Assembly (NCBI GenBank): GCA_024398965.1
Contig: JAKSIF010000011.1
Span: forward strand, 1-64,000
DNA: 64,000 nucleotides
Direction of reading: 5' to 3'
Source: Fibrobacter sp.
GTDB taxonomy: Bacteria > Fibrobacterota > Fibrobacteria > Fibrobacterales > Fibrobacteraceae
The position numbers were made by a program, and so were the translations under genes. Positions 30,418 to 39,842 of the stretch are shown one piece after another; position 1 is the stretch's first letter; the number at the start of each line of letters is the position of its first letter. The notes beneath the pieces were generated by a model. That model was given only the letters and a program-made list of their open reading frames with translations. It was not told the origin of the DNA and searched no databases.

Positions 30418-31926
30418 ATGCGTATTACTTTTTTAAACCCGCCCTTCCATCCGATGTTCAGTCGCGAGTCCCGCAGTCCATGCGTGACCAAGTCCAGTAC
30501 TCTTTATTGGCCCATGTTCCTAAGCTATGCCGCCGGCACCGTTGAAGCAGACGGCAACGAAATTCAGCTTATCGACAGCCCCGCCATGGAACTGGATCTT
30601 GCACAGACCCTGGAAGGCATCAAGAAATTTGACCCCGCCCTGGTTATCTGCAGTACCAGTACTCCCAGTATTTTAAATGATCTTAAGGTTGTAAAGGCAA
30701 TCAAGGAACAAATCGGCGTCAAGGTTGCCATCATGGGAACCCACGCAACCGCCGAACCCCTTGAATCCATGGAAATGGAACCGGCCCTGGACTACGTGAT
30801 TATCGGCGAAGCAGACTACACCAGCCGTAACCTGGTTCGCGCCCTCCGTGGTGATGAAGGTGCCGCCCCCATCGGTCAGTTCCCGGGTCTTGCCTACCGT
30901 ACTGCCGAAGGCAAGGTGGACTTCCAGCCCGAAGGCCCGAAGATCGAGAACCTGAACGAACTGCCCTGGGTAAGTAAGGTTTACCGCAAGCACCTTTACA
31001 GCTGCTACAAGAAGTATTTCTATGGCGCCAACCTGAATCCGCTGATTGTCATTCTGAGCGGTCGTGGTTGCCCCAACCACTGCAGCTACTGCGTCATTCC
31101 CCAGACCCTGAACGGTCACAAGTTCCGTATGCGCGACCCCAAGGACGTGGTGGACGAACTGCAGTACATCAAGGAAAATTTCGAGGACCTTGGCGAAGTC
31201 TTCTTCGAAGACGACACCTTTACCGCAAACCACGAACACGTTCGTGAAATCTGCAACCTGATCCTTGAACGCGGTCTCAAGATTACCTGGAGCTGCAACG
31301 CCCGTGCCGACGTTCCCCTGGAACTGCTGAAGCTGATGAAGAAGGCCGGCGGTCGCGAAATGTGCGTCGGCTTCGAAAGCGCTTCCCCCGAAGTTCTGCA
31401 GAACATCAAGAAGGGCATCAAGAATACCGACAAGGCAGTCGAGTTCACCAAGAACGCTCGCAAGGCAGGGCTCCTGGTTCACGGCTGCTTCATGGTGGGT
31501 AATCCCGGCGATACTCCCCAGACTCTCCGCATGACTCTGGACTACGCCAAGAAGCTGAACCCCAACACGGCTCAGTTCTACCCCATCATGGCCTATCCCG
31601 GCACCGAAGCTTACAAGGAGGCTCTTGAAAGCGGCGCCCTGCAGACCAAGGATTACAACCAGTGGTTGGACAAGGACGGCTTCCACCGTACTACCATCCA
31701 GCGTGGCGAACTGACCAGCCAGGCTCTGGTGGACTTCTGCGACAAGGCTCGCCGCGAGTTCTACCTGCGTCCCAGCTACATCTGGCGTCAGGGCATCATG
31801 GCCATCAAGAATCCCCGTGAACGCTACCGCGTGTTCCGTGGTTTCAATACCCTGGTCAAGCACCTGTTCCGCAAGCACGGCGAGTTGGCTCCTGTTGCAA
31901 GACAGGCCCCGACGATCAAGCCGTAG
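30418..31926 (+). CDS. B12-binding radical SAM protein
   Basis: The ATG at 30418 gives 502 residues. The N-terminal region (about 1-150) looks like a cobalamin-binding Rossmann domain (ITFLNPPFHPMFS, ALVICSTSTPSILND, VAIMGTHATAEP). The radical SAM core has GCPNHCSYCVIP (CxxxCxxC), FEDDTFTANHEHVREICNLI, CNARADVPLELL and GFESASPEVLQNIKKG. The C-terminal tail (SYIWRQGIMAIKNPRERYRV) is family-specific. Class B radical SAM enzymes act in methylation or in lipid and cofactor remodelling; the substrate here is unknown. The gene stands alone. Confidence 0.85.
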   Translation: MRITFLNPPFHPMFSRESRSPCVTKSSTLYWPMFLSYAAGTVEADGNEIQLIDSPAMELDLAQTLEGIKKFDPALVICSTSTPSILNDLKVVKAIKEQIGVKVAIMGTHATAEPLESMEMEPALDYVIIGEADYTSRNLVRALRGDEGAAPIGQFPGLAYRTAEGKVDFQPEGPKIENLNELPWVSKVYRKHLYSCYKKYFYGANLNPLIVILSGRGCPNHCSYCVIPQTLNGHKFRMRDPKDVVDELQYIKENFEDLGEVFFEDDTFTANHEHVREICNLILERGLKITWSCNARADVPLELLKLMKKAGGREMCVGFESASPEVLQNIKKGIKNTDKAVEFTKNARKAGLLVHGCFMVGNPGDTPQTLRMTLDYAKKLNPNTAQFYPIMAYPGTEAYKEALESGALQTKDYNQWLDKDGFHRTTIQRGELTSQALVDFCDKARREFYLRPSYIWRQGIMAIKNPRERYRVFRGFNTLVKHLFRKHGELAPVARQAPTIKP

Positions 31927-31949
31927 AGGAAAACCCACAGAATATAAGA

Positions 31950-32012
31950 AAGGGCTCGCGAAATGCGAGTCCTTTTCTTTTTAGCCCGCGATTGAAGTCG
32001 AGGGCTTTTTAA
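31950..32012. terminator. Two terminator hairpins between the radical SAM gene and argD
   Basis: GGGCTCGC-GAAA-TGCGAGTCC (31952-31972) has T-rich sequence on both strands. AGCCC...GGGCT followed by TTTTTAATT is at about 31982-32012. The two genes converge here. Confidence 0.7.
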
Positions 32013-32037
32013 TTATACAACTGCCGAGAGCTAGCTG

Positions 32038-33231
32038 CTACTTCGCAACAGAGGCGAAAGCCTTGGCGAGCTTGGCCATGGCTTCGTCCACTTCGGCAGC
32101 GCTGATGTTCAGCGGCGGAAGCATACGCAGCACGTTGCCCTTTGCGGAAAGCACCATGAGCTTTTCTGCGCGGGCTGCAGCCACAACGTTACCCACCGGA
32201 AGTGTATCATCCAGAGCGAGGCCAACGATAAGGCCTTCACCGCGGATTTCCTTGATGGCACTGTACTTGGCCTTGATGTCAGCCAAAGCGGTGCGAATCT
32301 GCGCGGAACGTTCTGCGACATTCTTCAGCAGGGCAGGTTCTGCAACCTGGTTCACCACAGCGAGACCTGCAGCGCAAGCGATGGGGTTACCACCGAAAGT
32401 AGTACCGTGGTCGCCGGCCTTCAGTTCATCGGCAATCTTCTGACGGAGCAGCACGCCACCCAGGGGGAGGCCGCCACCGATACCCTTGGCAAGAGTTACC
32501 AGGTCCGGCTTGAGGCCGTACTTTTCAAAGCCAAGGAAAGTTCCCAGACGGCCGCAACCAGCCTGAACTTCGTCGACGATCACCAGCACACCGAATTCCT
32601 TCTGGAGGCTGTTGATGGTTTCTACCATTTCTGCGGACAGAGTCATGACGCCGCCTTCAGCAGCCAGAGATTCCAACATGATGGCGCAGGTGTCCTTGTT
32701 GACTTCGGCCTTCAGGGCAGCGCAGTCATTCCAAGTCACATGAACGAAGTCGCCCGGCATGTTGCCGAAGCCCTGACGCAGAGCCGGCTGACCAGTTGCA
32801 GAAAGGGCGGCGAAAGTACGGCCATGGAAGCTGTTCACGAAGGTGATGATCTTCAGCCTGTTGGCTTCACCCTTGCGATCGAAGTACTTACGAGCAAACT
32901 TGATGGCACCTTCGTTAGCTTCGGTACCGGAGTTGCAGAAGAAAGCCTTGTCGAAACCAGTGATTTCCAAAAGCTTCTTGCCCAGTTCAACCTGGGGCAT
33001 ATTCACATAAAGGTTGGAGATGTGGTTGAAGCAATCCATCTGCTTCATCACAGCATCCTTGATAGCCTTGTTCTGATGGCCCAGGGCGTTCACGGCAATA
33101 CCTGCAACGAAGTCCAGGTACTTGTCGCCCTTGGAGTCGATGAGGTAAGAGCCGACCCCCTTTACAATTTCAATGTCAGCCTTGCCATACAGCGGGGCAA
33201 TGACGTTCTTATCCTGTTCTAAAAAACTCAT
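32038..33231 (-). CDS. argD: Acetylornithine aminotransferase
   Basis: 397 residues, class III aminotransferase with KGDKYLDFVAGIAVNALGHQ, FFCNSGTEANEGAIKFARKY, FHGRTFAALSATGQ, VIVDEVQAGCGRLGTF and the PLP lysine in TLAKGIGGGLPLGGV. It converts N-acetylglutamate semialdehyde to N-acetylornithine in arginine synthesis. argB is upstream on the same strand, separated by a repeat-rich spacer. Confidence 0.93.
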   Translation of the reverse strand: MSFLEQDKNVIAPLYGKADIEIVKGVGSYLIDSKGDKYLDFVAGIAVNALGHQNKAIKDAVMKQMDCFNHISNLYVNMPQVELGKKLLEITGFDKAFFCNSGTEANEGAIKFARKYFDRKGEANRLKIITFVNSFHGRTFAALSATGQPALRQGFGNMPGDFVHVTWNDCAALKAEVNKDTCAIMLESLAAEGGVMTLSAEMVETINSLQKEFGVLVIVDEVQAGCGRLGTFLGFEKYGLKPDLVTLAKGIGGGLPLGGVLLRQKIADELKAGDHGTTFGGNPIACAAGLAVVNQVAEPALLKNVAERSAQIRTALADIKAKYSAIKEIRGEGLIVGLALDDTLPVGNVVAAARAEKLMVLSAKGNVLRMLPPLNISAAEVDEAMAKLAKAFASVAK

Positions 33232-33249
33232 AATAAAAACCTTCGGTTA

Positions 33250-33362
33250 ATGAACGATGAAAAGTGAAAAATGAAAAATGCTACAATCACACCTTCGGCG
33301 TCTTCTTAAAAAGCGCGAAGCGCCACTATTATCATTGTTCATCGTTCATTGTTAATTTTTAA
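33250..33362 (+). repeat. Dispersed A/T-rich repeat (copy 2)
   Basis: Starts with GATGAAAAGTGAAAAATGAAAAATG and similar words, then ends TCATTGTTCATCGTTCATTG and TTAATTTTTAATTA, mirroring the copy at 28045-28130. A small AGCGC-GAA-GCGC hairpin lies between. It separates argB from argD. Confidence 0.6.
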
Positions 33363-34154
33363 TTATCCTAAAATCGTTCCGTAGTTCAGTTCGCCGTTGA
33401 TCTGCTTCACGAAATGTTCAGCATCCTTCCAGCCCACGATGTGAATGGACTTGAGACCGCGATCGATAGACTTGAAGCTTTCGCGAACCTTGGGAATCAT
33501 ACCGCCGTTGATGACGCCAGTTTCAATCAGCTTTTCTGCGGCGTCATTAGTCAGTTCGGGAATGACTGTCTTGGTTTCGTCCATGACGCCCGGAACATCG
33601 CTCACCAGCACGAACTGGTCAGCCTGAAGTGCCACCGCCAGTTCGCTTGCAGCGGTGTCTGCGTTCACGTTCCAGCTGACGTTGTTGCCATTTTCGTCGG
33701 GACCAATGGAAATGGGGCTCACTACAGGAACCATACCTGCAGACCACAAGGCTTCAACAATCTTGGGATTAACCTTCTTGACTTCGCCTACCAGACCAAG
33801 ATCAACCTTGCCCTGCTTCTTTTCAACTTCGAAGAGCTTTGCGTCGACACCAGAAATGCCTACTGCATCGCAGCCATTGCTTTCGAGCATGCGGACCAGT
33901 TTCTTGTTCACGTGGCCGGAGAGGGTCATCTCCACCATCTTCATAATGCCGGGTGTAGTTACTCGGAGGCCATCGATAAAAGTGGGCTGTTCTCGCAGCA
34001 GGGCGATATTTTCGTTAATGTCCTTGCCACCACCGTGTACAACGGCGACCTGGCAGCCCATAGCCGGAAGCTTGGAAACTGCTGCCACAAAATCGGCCAA
34101 CTTGGCTTCGTCAATAGCCAGGCTGCCACCAATTTTTACAACCACTTTTTTCAT
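33363..34154 (-). CDS. argB: Acetylglutamate kinase
   Basis: The ATG at 34154 gives 263 residues with the amino-acid-kinase motifs VVVKIGGSLA, AVVHGGGKDIN, ALLREQPTFIDGLRVTTPG, GHVNKKLVRMLESNG, WNVNADTAASELAVAL and INGGMIPKV. It phosphorylates N-acetylglutamate, the second step of arginine synthesis. Start supported by GAGGA upstream. The longer frame upstream has no such site. Confidence 0.93.
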   Translation of the reverse strand: MKKVVVKIGGSLAIDEAKLADFVAAVSKLPAMGCQVAVVHGGGKDINENIALLREQPTFIDGLRVTTPGIMKMVEMTLSGHVNKKLVRMLESNGCDAVGISGVDAKLFEVEKKQGKVDLGLVGEVKKVNPKIVEALWSAGMVPVVSPISIGPDENGNNVSWNVNADTAASELAVALQADQFVLVSDVPGVMDETKTVIPELTNDAAEKLIETGVINGGMIPKVRESFKSIDRGLKSIHIVGWKDAEHFVKQINGELNYGTILG

Positions 34155-34310
34155 TTTCTGTGATGTCCTCACTTGGTTATGCGAATCGCCCCTACCTAGG
34201 GCCAATCCGCTGTTATTCAGTACAAGAAAATTTAGCAAAACATTGTGCAGACTCAATGCTTTTTGTTATATTTAAAGAGTACTTTTAATTCAACCCCAAA
34301 GAGGTATACT

Positions 34311-34508
34311 ATGGCAATTACTAAGGTTTGGCTCGACGAATCTTCCGACGAATGCGTATCCTGCGGCGCTTGCGAAGCTACTTGCGATGCAGTTTTCACC
34401 GTTCCCGAAAAGATGACTGTCAAGGAAGGCGTTGATTTCTCTGCTTACGAAAGCGAAATCAAGGACGCTGCAGACGGCTGCCCGGCAGGCGTGATCAAGT
34501 ACGAGTAA
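34311..34508 (+). CDS. Single-cluster [4Fe-4S] ferredoxin
   Basis: 65 residues; start ATG 34311 with AGAGG upstream. CVSCGACEATC followed by GCPAGVI gives CxxCxxC plus the remote Cys-Pro, as in one-cluster ferredoxins of anaerobes; an extra cysteine follows the first motif. The protein is acidic. It is a single-gene transcript with a TTG-N21-TATATTTA promoter-like pair upstream and a terminator downstream. Confidence 0.88.
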   Translation: MAITKVWLDESSDECVSCGACEATCDAVFTVPEKMTVKEGVDFSAYESEIKDAADGCPAGVIKYE

Positions 34509-34542
34509 TCTTTTCTTGTACAGAATCTGTAAAAGATTTAAA

Positions 34543-34573
34543 AACCTCCCTTCATCGAAGGGAGGCTTTTTTA
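34543..34573 (+). terminator. Terminator after the ferredoxin gene
   Basis: CCTCCCTTC-ATC-GAAGGGAGG, a 9-bp stem, followed by C and six T residues. Confidence 0.85.
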
Positions 34574-34625
34574 TGCCTTGCAATGTACCTTACAAACAGC
34601 CACTCGCCCAAAAGGCTTACGCAAG

Positions 34626-36014
34626 CTAGCGTGCTGGATTCTTGTCCTTGGGGGGTCTGTTCATCATGCCGTAAATGGACTTGATCCACTCGGCACTTTG
34701 TGCGTAATTTTCAATATAGACTTCATCAATCAGACCGTTCCAGGTTTCGGTATCGATTTCGTTTCCACCGATACGGAAGGGTACAGGCCTATCCAATTTG
34801 TTGGGTTTGAACTCTACAGAATAAACAGTTTTTACGTCGTCGCTGTGTATCGCCACCGGCTCCCCATTTACGTACATGGTAACCATTCCTCCACGGGAAA
34901 CCAGAGCCAGGAATGTCCACTGACCAACAGGAACTAAGGAAGAATCGCCAAAGTAGACTGCAGTCGGAGTCTTAGGAGAACTCTTCATCATCGCAAAGCT
35001 GCCAACCTCATTATCATAATGCCACTGGCACTTGGAAGTAGAATCACTCCAGTAGGCACGCTGGCTGAATAGAATCTGGTGCTGTCCATTGGGACCATTC
35101 CACTTCGTCCAAAGTGCAAAGGTATAATCACCGGCAGTAACGTCCATGTCGCCCATGCCAATGAATTGGCCCGGCTTCAAGGAAATCGCCTTGCCGAACA
35201 AACCTTCCACATAGTCCACATTCCAAGAGGGGGTGGAGTCATTATCAAAAACGAACTCACCACCTTCCATGCTGATAATCATGGACATGGAATCATGATG
35301 TTCCACCGGATGATCAAAATCAACACCGTACACGCCGTTGGAGAAATCCGGACTTGTCAAGAAGTCGCCGTTATCGCGGTTATGCTCCATGGGAGGAAGC
35401 TTGATGGAATGGCGGTCATCTACGGTCTTGAAATCCAGACGTGCCTGGGGCTTGTCATCCTTCACATAAACAAGGGAGATTTCGCCAGGGGGAACAGAAT
35501 CGAAAGAGAAAGATCCATCGGAATCAATGGCAGCCACCTGGTCCATACCAACGATGCGCATGTAACCTGAAGAAACCCCTTCCACACGGCTTTCGAGGCG
35601 CTTGCGGGAGCCAACCTTCAGTTCATTGTTTTCCGACCAGGATGCCTTGGAAAGGCCGCAGTCTCCATTATGTTCCGCAAACAAGACCAGGTTCTGCGTA
35701 CTGTCTACCATCATGGTGAATTCACCATTGTCGTTAGAGTAGGCCTCTACGGAATCCTTGGCGGAAGTTTGGTCCCAGGCATCATAGTAGGCAACCACAC
35801 GGGCACTAGGAACAATGGCGCCATCAAAGCTGGTCACGACACCTGCGATTTCGGTTGTTGCCACGGAATTACCGATGTCGGTTACACCACCCGCCACATT
35901 GCCATCGGATCCGGAGTCACCGCAGCCGCACAAAACCAAAGCAAACAAGCCACTTACCGCAAATGCAAAGGAGCGCTTGCGAGCCTTCTTCAAACATGAA
36001 ATCTTGTTACTCAT
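34626..36014 (-). CDS. LamG-domain lipoprotein with carboxypeptidase-regulatory-like part
   Basis: 462 residues. Lipoprotein signal with lipobox LCGC at about residue 31. Residues 50-190 resemble carboxypeptidase-regulatory-like or beta-sandwich modules (TTEIAGVVTSFDGAIVPSAR, YSNDNGEFTMMVDSTQN, SFDSVPPGEISLVYVKD). Residues 225-455 fit a LamG/concanavalin-like lectin fold (DVTAGDYTFALWTKWNGPNG, WTFLALVSRGGMVTMYVNGE, FRIGGNEIDTETWNGLIDEV). This layout is typical of Fibrobacter surface proteins that may bind glycans. The gene overlaps that of the TIGR02147 protein by eight bases, so the two form one operon. Confidence 0.8.
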   Translation of the reverse strand: MSNKISCLKKARKRSFAFAVSGLFALVLCGCGDSGSDGNVAGGVTDIGNSVATTEIAGVVTSFDGAIVPSARVVAYYDAWDQTSAKDSVEAYSNDNGEFTMMVDSTQNLVLFAEHNGDCGLSKASWSENNELKVGSRKRLESRVEGVSSGYMRIVGMDQVAAIDSDGSFSFDSVPPGEISLVYVKDDKPQARLDFKTVDDRHSIKLPPMEHNRDNGDFLTSPDFSNGVYGVDFDHPVEHHDSMSMIISMEGGEFVFDNDSTPSWNVDYVEGLFGKAISLKPGQFIGMGDMDVTAGDYTFALWTKWNGPNGQHQILFSQRAYWSDSTSKCQWHYDNEVGSFAMMKSSPKTPTAVYFGDSSLVPVGQWTFLALVSRGGMVTMYVNGEPVAIHSDDVKTVYSVEFKPNKLDRPVPFRIGGNEIDTETWNGLIDEVYIENYAQSAEWIKSIYGMMNRPPKDKNPAR

Positions 36015-36900
36015 GGTGCACCTCCGGTTCCATCTTCTTGCTCATGGGGAAAGCAACCAGCATCATCTCGTATACACGTTCCACATTCATATCATTTGCC
36101 GCCTTGGAAATAATCTTTCGGCGTGCTTCTTCAAGAATTTCCACAGCATAATTATAGGAACTCTCGCTCATGGCTAGAGTAGTAAAGGCTGCAAAACGTT
36201 CATTTTTGGGCTTAGATTCCACAGAGCCTATGGCATGCTGCATGTATTCGCGTCTAATCTGACGCAGTGCCATGGGAGGAATCTGGGTTGCGTCCAGCAT
36301 CTGCGCGGTAGCCTCAAAGCGTGGACGTGCCGTACCAGGGCCCTTGCCATCCCCGGAAAGCTCTTCTGCAGGAACCTCACGAATCAAGCCCCACTCCAGC
36401 AGGTTCTTCACTGCATCGCGAGCCTCCTCAGTGGTAATCTGAGGTTCCACGGTACGGGCAAGCGTCATGTAGTCTCCGTTCCAGGAAGGGTTTACCACCA
36501 GTTCTCGAATAATCGGATAATACCACTTGCTAAAGTAAGCCTGCTCACGATGTGTCACGTGGGTAAATTCAATACGCTTGCGGATATTGACAATCTGTTC
36601 CCAGGCGCTTTCGCGTTCATCCACCTGGTGCGCCTGATTGTACTGCACCAGAGCCTCAAAGTAGGCTCGCTGAAGCGGTTCAAAGTCCATTGCCTTGGAA
36701 AGTTTTTCAATAGACTTGGGAGTCAAATTGAAACGGCCACGAATTACGTTCAGGCAGTAAGAAGAACTGCTGAAGCCGGCCTTGGCGGCGAAAAAACGAT
36801 GAGAGAAGACCGCGCGCATTTTCTTCTGTTCCTCGAAATAATCCTGCAGGAACTTGCGGAAGTCGTCATAATCGTACAAGTTGTCAAGCGCTATACACAT
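36007..36900 (-). CDS. TIGR02147-family protein (putative regulator)
   Basis: The ATG at 36900 gives 297 residues. The N-terminus (NLYDYDDFRKFLQDYFEEQK, FFAAKAGFSSSSYCLNVIRG, LTPKSIEKLSKAMDFEPLQR and AYFEALVQYNQAHQ) is the hallmark of TIGR02147, described as an uncharacterised paralogous family prominent in Fibrobacter succinogenes. The segment AAKAGFSSSSYCLNVIRGRFNL reads like a helix-turn-helix, so a DNA-binding role is plausible but not proven. It is coupled to the LamG lipoprotein gene, which it may control. Its upstream region carries four copies of TGTGTAAAA. Confidence 0.82.
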   Translation of the reverse strand: MCIALDNLYDYDDFRKFLQDYFEEQKKMRAVFSHRFFAAKAGFSSSSYCLNVIRGRFNLTPKSIEKLSKAMDFEPLQRAYFEALVQYNQAHQVDERESAWEQIVNIRKRIEFTHVTHREQAYFSKWYYPIIRELVVNPSWNGDYMTLARTVEPQITTEEARDAVKNLLEWGLIREVPAEELSGDGKGPGTARPRFEATAQMLDATQIPPMALRQIRREYMQHAIGSVESKPKNERFAAFTTLAMSESSYNYAVEILEEARRKIISKAANDMNVERVYEMMLVAFPMSKKMEPEVHHE

Positions 36901-36917
36901 GCCTTTAAAATAAATAA

Positions 36918-37009
36918 TTTTTACACATTTAGCAAGCATTAGCACTCATTTTATCGATACAGCTTTAAATTTTACACATAATTTTTACACATTCAGGCGT
37001 TTTTACACA
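36918..37009 (-). promoter_or_regulatory. Four TGTGTAAAA repeats upstream of the TIGR02147 gene
   Basis: TTTTACACA (minus-strand TGTGTAAAA) occurs at about 36919, 36970, 36983 and 37001, within 110 bases of the start. All have the same orientation; spacing is 51, 13 and 18 bases. These look like binding sites for a regulator, possibly the adjacent protein itself. Confidence 0.5.
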
Positions 37010-37044
37010 AAAAAGTCCCTGGCTTGTTGCCAGGGACTTTTCAT
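37010..37044. terminator. Bidirectional terminator after tex
   Basis: AGTCCCTGGC-TTGTT-GCCAGGGACT stem (37014-37038) flanked by AAAAAA on the left and TTTTCATT on the right. It lies between tex (minus strand, ending at 37107) and the TIGR02147 upstream region. Confidence 0.7.
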
Positions 37045-37106
37045 TACCTTAGAGGTCTGTTTCGTAAGGAATTTTTGCGCAGGCCACCGTAGGATTGCGT
37101 CAGGAA

Positions 37107-39506
37107 TTAGCGCATCTTCTTGGCCAGGCCCTTAAGAAGGGCGTTCATCTTGGCCGGCTGAGCTGCGGCAGGCTTCTGCTGCTGGCTAGGTGCGCCCTTG
37201 CCTGCAATCTTTGCCTTCAGGTCGGCGATGGTCGCATGACCCTGGATAGCACCGCGATTCGGTTGGTCGTTACGGCCGCCGAAGCCACGATTACCCTGAC
37301 CGCGGGGGCCACCGGCACGCTGACCACGAGGACCGTTAGCACCTGCGCCAGCAACACCATCCACCTGTTCCGTCTTCATGGAAAGGCTAATGCGCTTCTG
37401 GCCCACGTCAACGGCAACAACGCGAACCTTCACGATATCGCCCACGGTAAGAACAGTCTTTGCGTCTTCCACGAACTTGTCGCTGATTTCAGACACATGA
37501 ACAAGGCCATCCTGATGAACGCCGATATCGACGAAAGCACCGAAGTTAGCCACATTGGTAACCACACCTTCCATCCAGCTACCGGTAATGAGGTCGTTGA
37601 TGGTCTGGATCTTGTCGTCAAACTTTGCGTAACGGAATTCCTTACGGGGGTCGCGGCTAGGCTTCTGCAATTCGCGGAGAATATCCTGCAGAGTTTCCTT
37701 ACCCACTTCCTCGCTCAGGAATTCATCAAGCTTGATGCCCTGGACTGCAGATGCATTGCCCACCATTTCCTTTACAGGTACGCCAACCTTCTCGGCCATC
37801 TTTTCGACGAGAGCATAGTTTTCGGGATGGACTGCGGAATCATCCAGCGGATTTTCTGCACCCGGAATGCGCATAAAGCCTGCGGCCTGTTCAAAGGCCT
37901 TGGGGCCGAAGCCCTTCACCTTCTTCAAGTCTTCGCGGCTACCGTAGGCGCCATTTTCTTCGCGGTACTTGACAATAGCTTCGGACAGAGTGTTGCTGAG
38001 GCCAGCCACATGGGACAGCAACGGAGCAGAAGCGCTATTCACATCCACGCCCACCTTGTTCACGCAACTTTCCACCACTTCGTCCAGACGCTTCTTCAGT
38101 TCACGCTGGTTCACATCGTGCTGGTACTGGCCCACGCCAATGGACTGGGGGTCAACCTTCACAAGTTCTGCCAGCGGGTCCTGGAGACGACGGCCGATGG
38201 AAATTGCTCCACGGGTGGTAACATCTTCTTTCGGGAATTCCTGGATGGCAATCATGCTTGCGCTGTAAACAGATGCGCCTGCTTCGGAAACGATAACGCG
38301 GGGCGGAACCTTACCCTTGAACTTGGCAGCCATCTCGGAGCAGAAGGCGTCGGTTTCGCGGCTAGCGGTACCATTACCGATTGCAATGAGGTCAATCTTA
38401 TACTTGTCGATAAGACCCATGAGGTAGACTGCAGAAGCAGCCTTGTCGTTCCAGGGTTCATGGGGCTTGATAATGCCGTGGTCCATAAACTTGCCGTTTT
38501 CATCAAGCACAGCAACCTTACAACCAGTACGGAAACCCGGGTCAAGAGCAAGCACAGCCTTGTGGCCTGCAGGTGCAGCCAGCAAGACATCCTGAAGGTT
38601 CTTGCTGAACACCTTGAAGGCTTCTTCTTCGGCAGCATCCTTCAAAATCAAACGGACTTCGCTTTCCATGCTGGGAGCAAGCAGGCGATCCCAAGCGTCC
38701 TGGCACATGGCTTCAAGATAAGGAGTCCAAGTAGTCTGGCCCTTGATGACCTGAGCCTTGAGGTAACCCACCAGCTGTTCTGCGGGGACCTCAATCGACA
38801 AGCGAAGGACCTTTTCCTTTTCGCCACGGCGGAGAGCCAGCATACGATGGCTGGGAATCTTGCCCACCGGTTCGCTGAAGTCGTAGTAATCCTTGAACTT
38901 GGTTTCCTGCTTTTCAAATTCCTTGCGGACCTTGGAAATCATAACGCCCTGCTTTTCGACCTGGGCGCGGAGGTACTGACGGAATTCGGTATTGTCGGCC
39001 ACTTCTTCGGCCAGGATATCGCAAGCGCCCTTAAGTGCAGCCTTGGGATCGGCCAGGCCCTTTTCTTCGGACAGGTAAATAAGAGCAATCTGTTCTGCTG
39101 TGTTTCCGGTTTCTTCCTGAGCCCACATAAGACGAGCCAAGGGTTCAAGACCAAGTTCCTTGGCAATGGTTGCGCGAGTGCGCTTCTTGGGCTTGTAGGG
39201 AGCGTAAATATCTTCAAGCAGGGTCTTATCCTTACAGGCTTCGATTTGAGCCTTCAGCTCGGGGGTAAGCTTGCCCTGTTCCTCGATGCTCTTGAGGATG
39301 GTTTCCTTACGGTCTACCAGTTCCTGCAGGTAGTCGCGGCGATGACTGATATCGCGAAGTTCAATTTCATTAAGAGTGCCGGTCTGGTCCTTACGGTAAC
39401 GAGCGATAAAGGGGATGGTACCACCCTGGTCCATCAATTCCAGCGCCTTGCTAACACGCCATACTTCAAGATTCAGTTCTTCGGCAATAATTGCAGAAAA
39501 GTCCAT
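37107..39506 (-). CDS. tex: Tex-like RNA-binding protein
   Basis: The ATG at 39506 gives 799 residues. Tex N-terminal domain (TIPFIARYRKDQTGTLNEIE, EDIYAPYKPKKRTRATIAKE), YqgF-like RNase H fold (VLALDPGFRTGCKVAVLDEN, LIAIGNGTASRETDAF), helix-hairpin-helix (GLSNTLSEAIVKYREENG, KKVKGFGPKAFEQAAGF) and a C-terminal S1 domain (WMEGVVTNVANFGAFVDIGV, VHVSEIS). A Gly/Arg-rich tail (ANGPRGQRAGGPRGQGNRGF) adds about 75 residues. Tex acts in transcription-related RNA binding. Confidence 0.94.
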   Translation of the reverse strand: MDFSAIIAEELNLEVWRVSKALELMDQGGTIPFIARYRKDQTGTLNEIELRDISHRRDYLQELVDRKETILKSIEEQGKLTPELKAQIEACKDKTLLEDIYAPYKPKKRTRATIAKELGLEPLARLMWAQEETGNTAEQIALIYLSEEKGLADPKAALKGACDILAEEVADNTEFRQYLRAQVEKQGVMISKVRKEFEKQETKFKDYYDFSEPVGKIPSHRMLALRRGEKEKVLRLSIEVPAEQLVGYLKAQVIKGQTTWTPYLEAMCQDAWDRLLAPSMESEVRLILKDAAEEEAFKVFSKNLQDVLLAAPAGHKAVLALDPGFRTGCKVAVLDENGKFMDHGIIKPHEPWNDKAASAVYLMGLIDKYKIDLIAIGNGTASRETDAFCSEMAAKFKGKVPPRVIVSEAGASVYSASMIAIQEFPKEDVTTRGAISIGRRLQDPLAELVKVDPQSIGVGQYQHDVNQRELKKRLDEVVESCVNKVGVDVNSASAPLLSHVAGLSNTLSEAIVKYREENGAYGSREDLKKVKGFGPKAFEQAAGFMRIPGAENPLDDSAVHPENYALVEKMAEKVGVPVKEMVGNASAVQGIKLDEFLSEEVGKETLQDILRELQKPSRDPRKEFRYAKFDDKIQTINDLITGSWMEGVVTNVANFGAFVDIGVHQDGLVHVSEISDKFVEDAKTVLTVGDIVKVRVVAVDVGQKRISLSMKTEQVDGVAGAGANGPRGQRAGGPRGQGNRGFGGRNDQPNRGAIQGHATIADLKAKIAGKGAPSQQQKPAAAQPAKMNALLKGLAKKMR

Positions 39507-39842
39507 AATTCTAATTCCAATTTTTGTTTCACCGAACAAGCCTATAGGCAGGCCCGGTTTTCAAGTTTTAGGGTCCTACAACAAGGTTGCGGCCCTGATT
39601 GACAACACACGCTACAGCCGGCAAAAATGCCACCGAGCGCACCCCACCCAAGGGTGGGTACTGAGGGAATATAACAAAATAAGATGTCACTAAAGTGTCA
39701 AAATTAAGGCTTCAAAATGAACTTTTTAGCCCGGCACACAACCCCCAAAAAGGCAAAACCCGTTAACTATTTGACAGTCAACGGATTAAGCACGAAATCG
39801 CATTTTCTGGGAAAATTATAACTCGGCGCCCTTGATGCAAGA
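39507..39842. other. Gene-free spacer between tex and rfbC
   Basis: No credible coding frame, RNA or repeat; the only structure is a small CCACCC-AAG-GGGTGG hairpin near 39645. A TTGACA-like box near 39772 points rightward but leads to no plus-strand gene. Confidence 0.4.
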
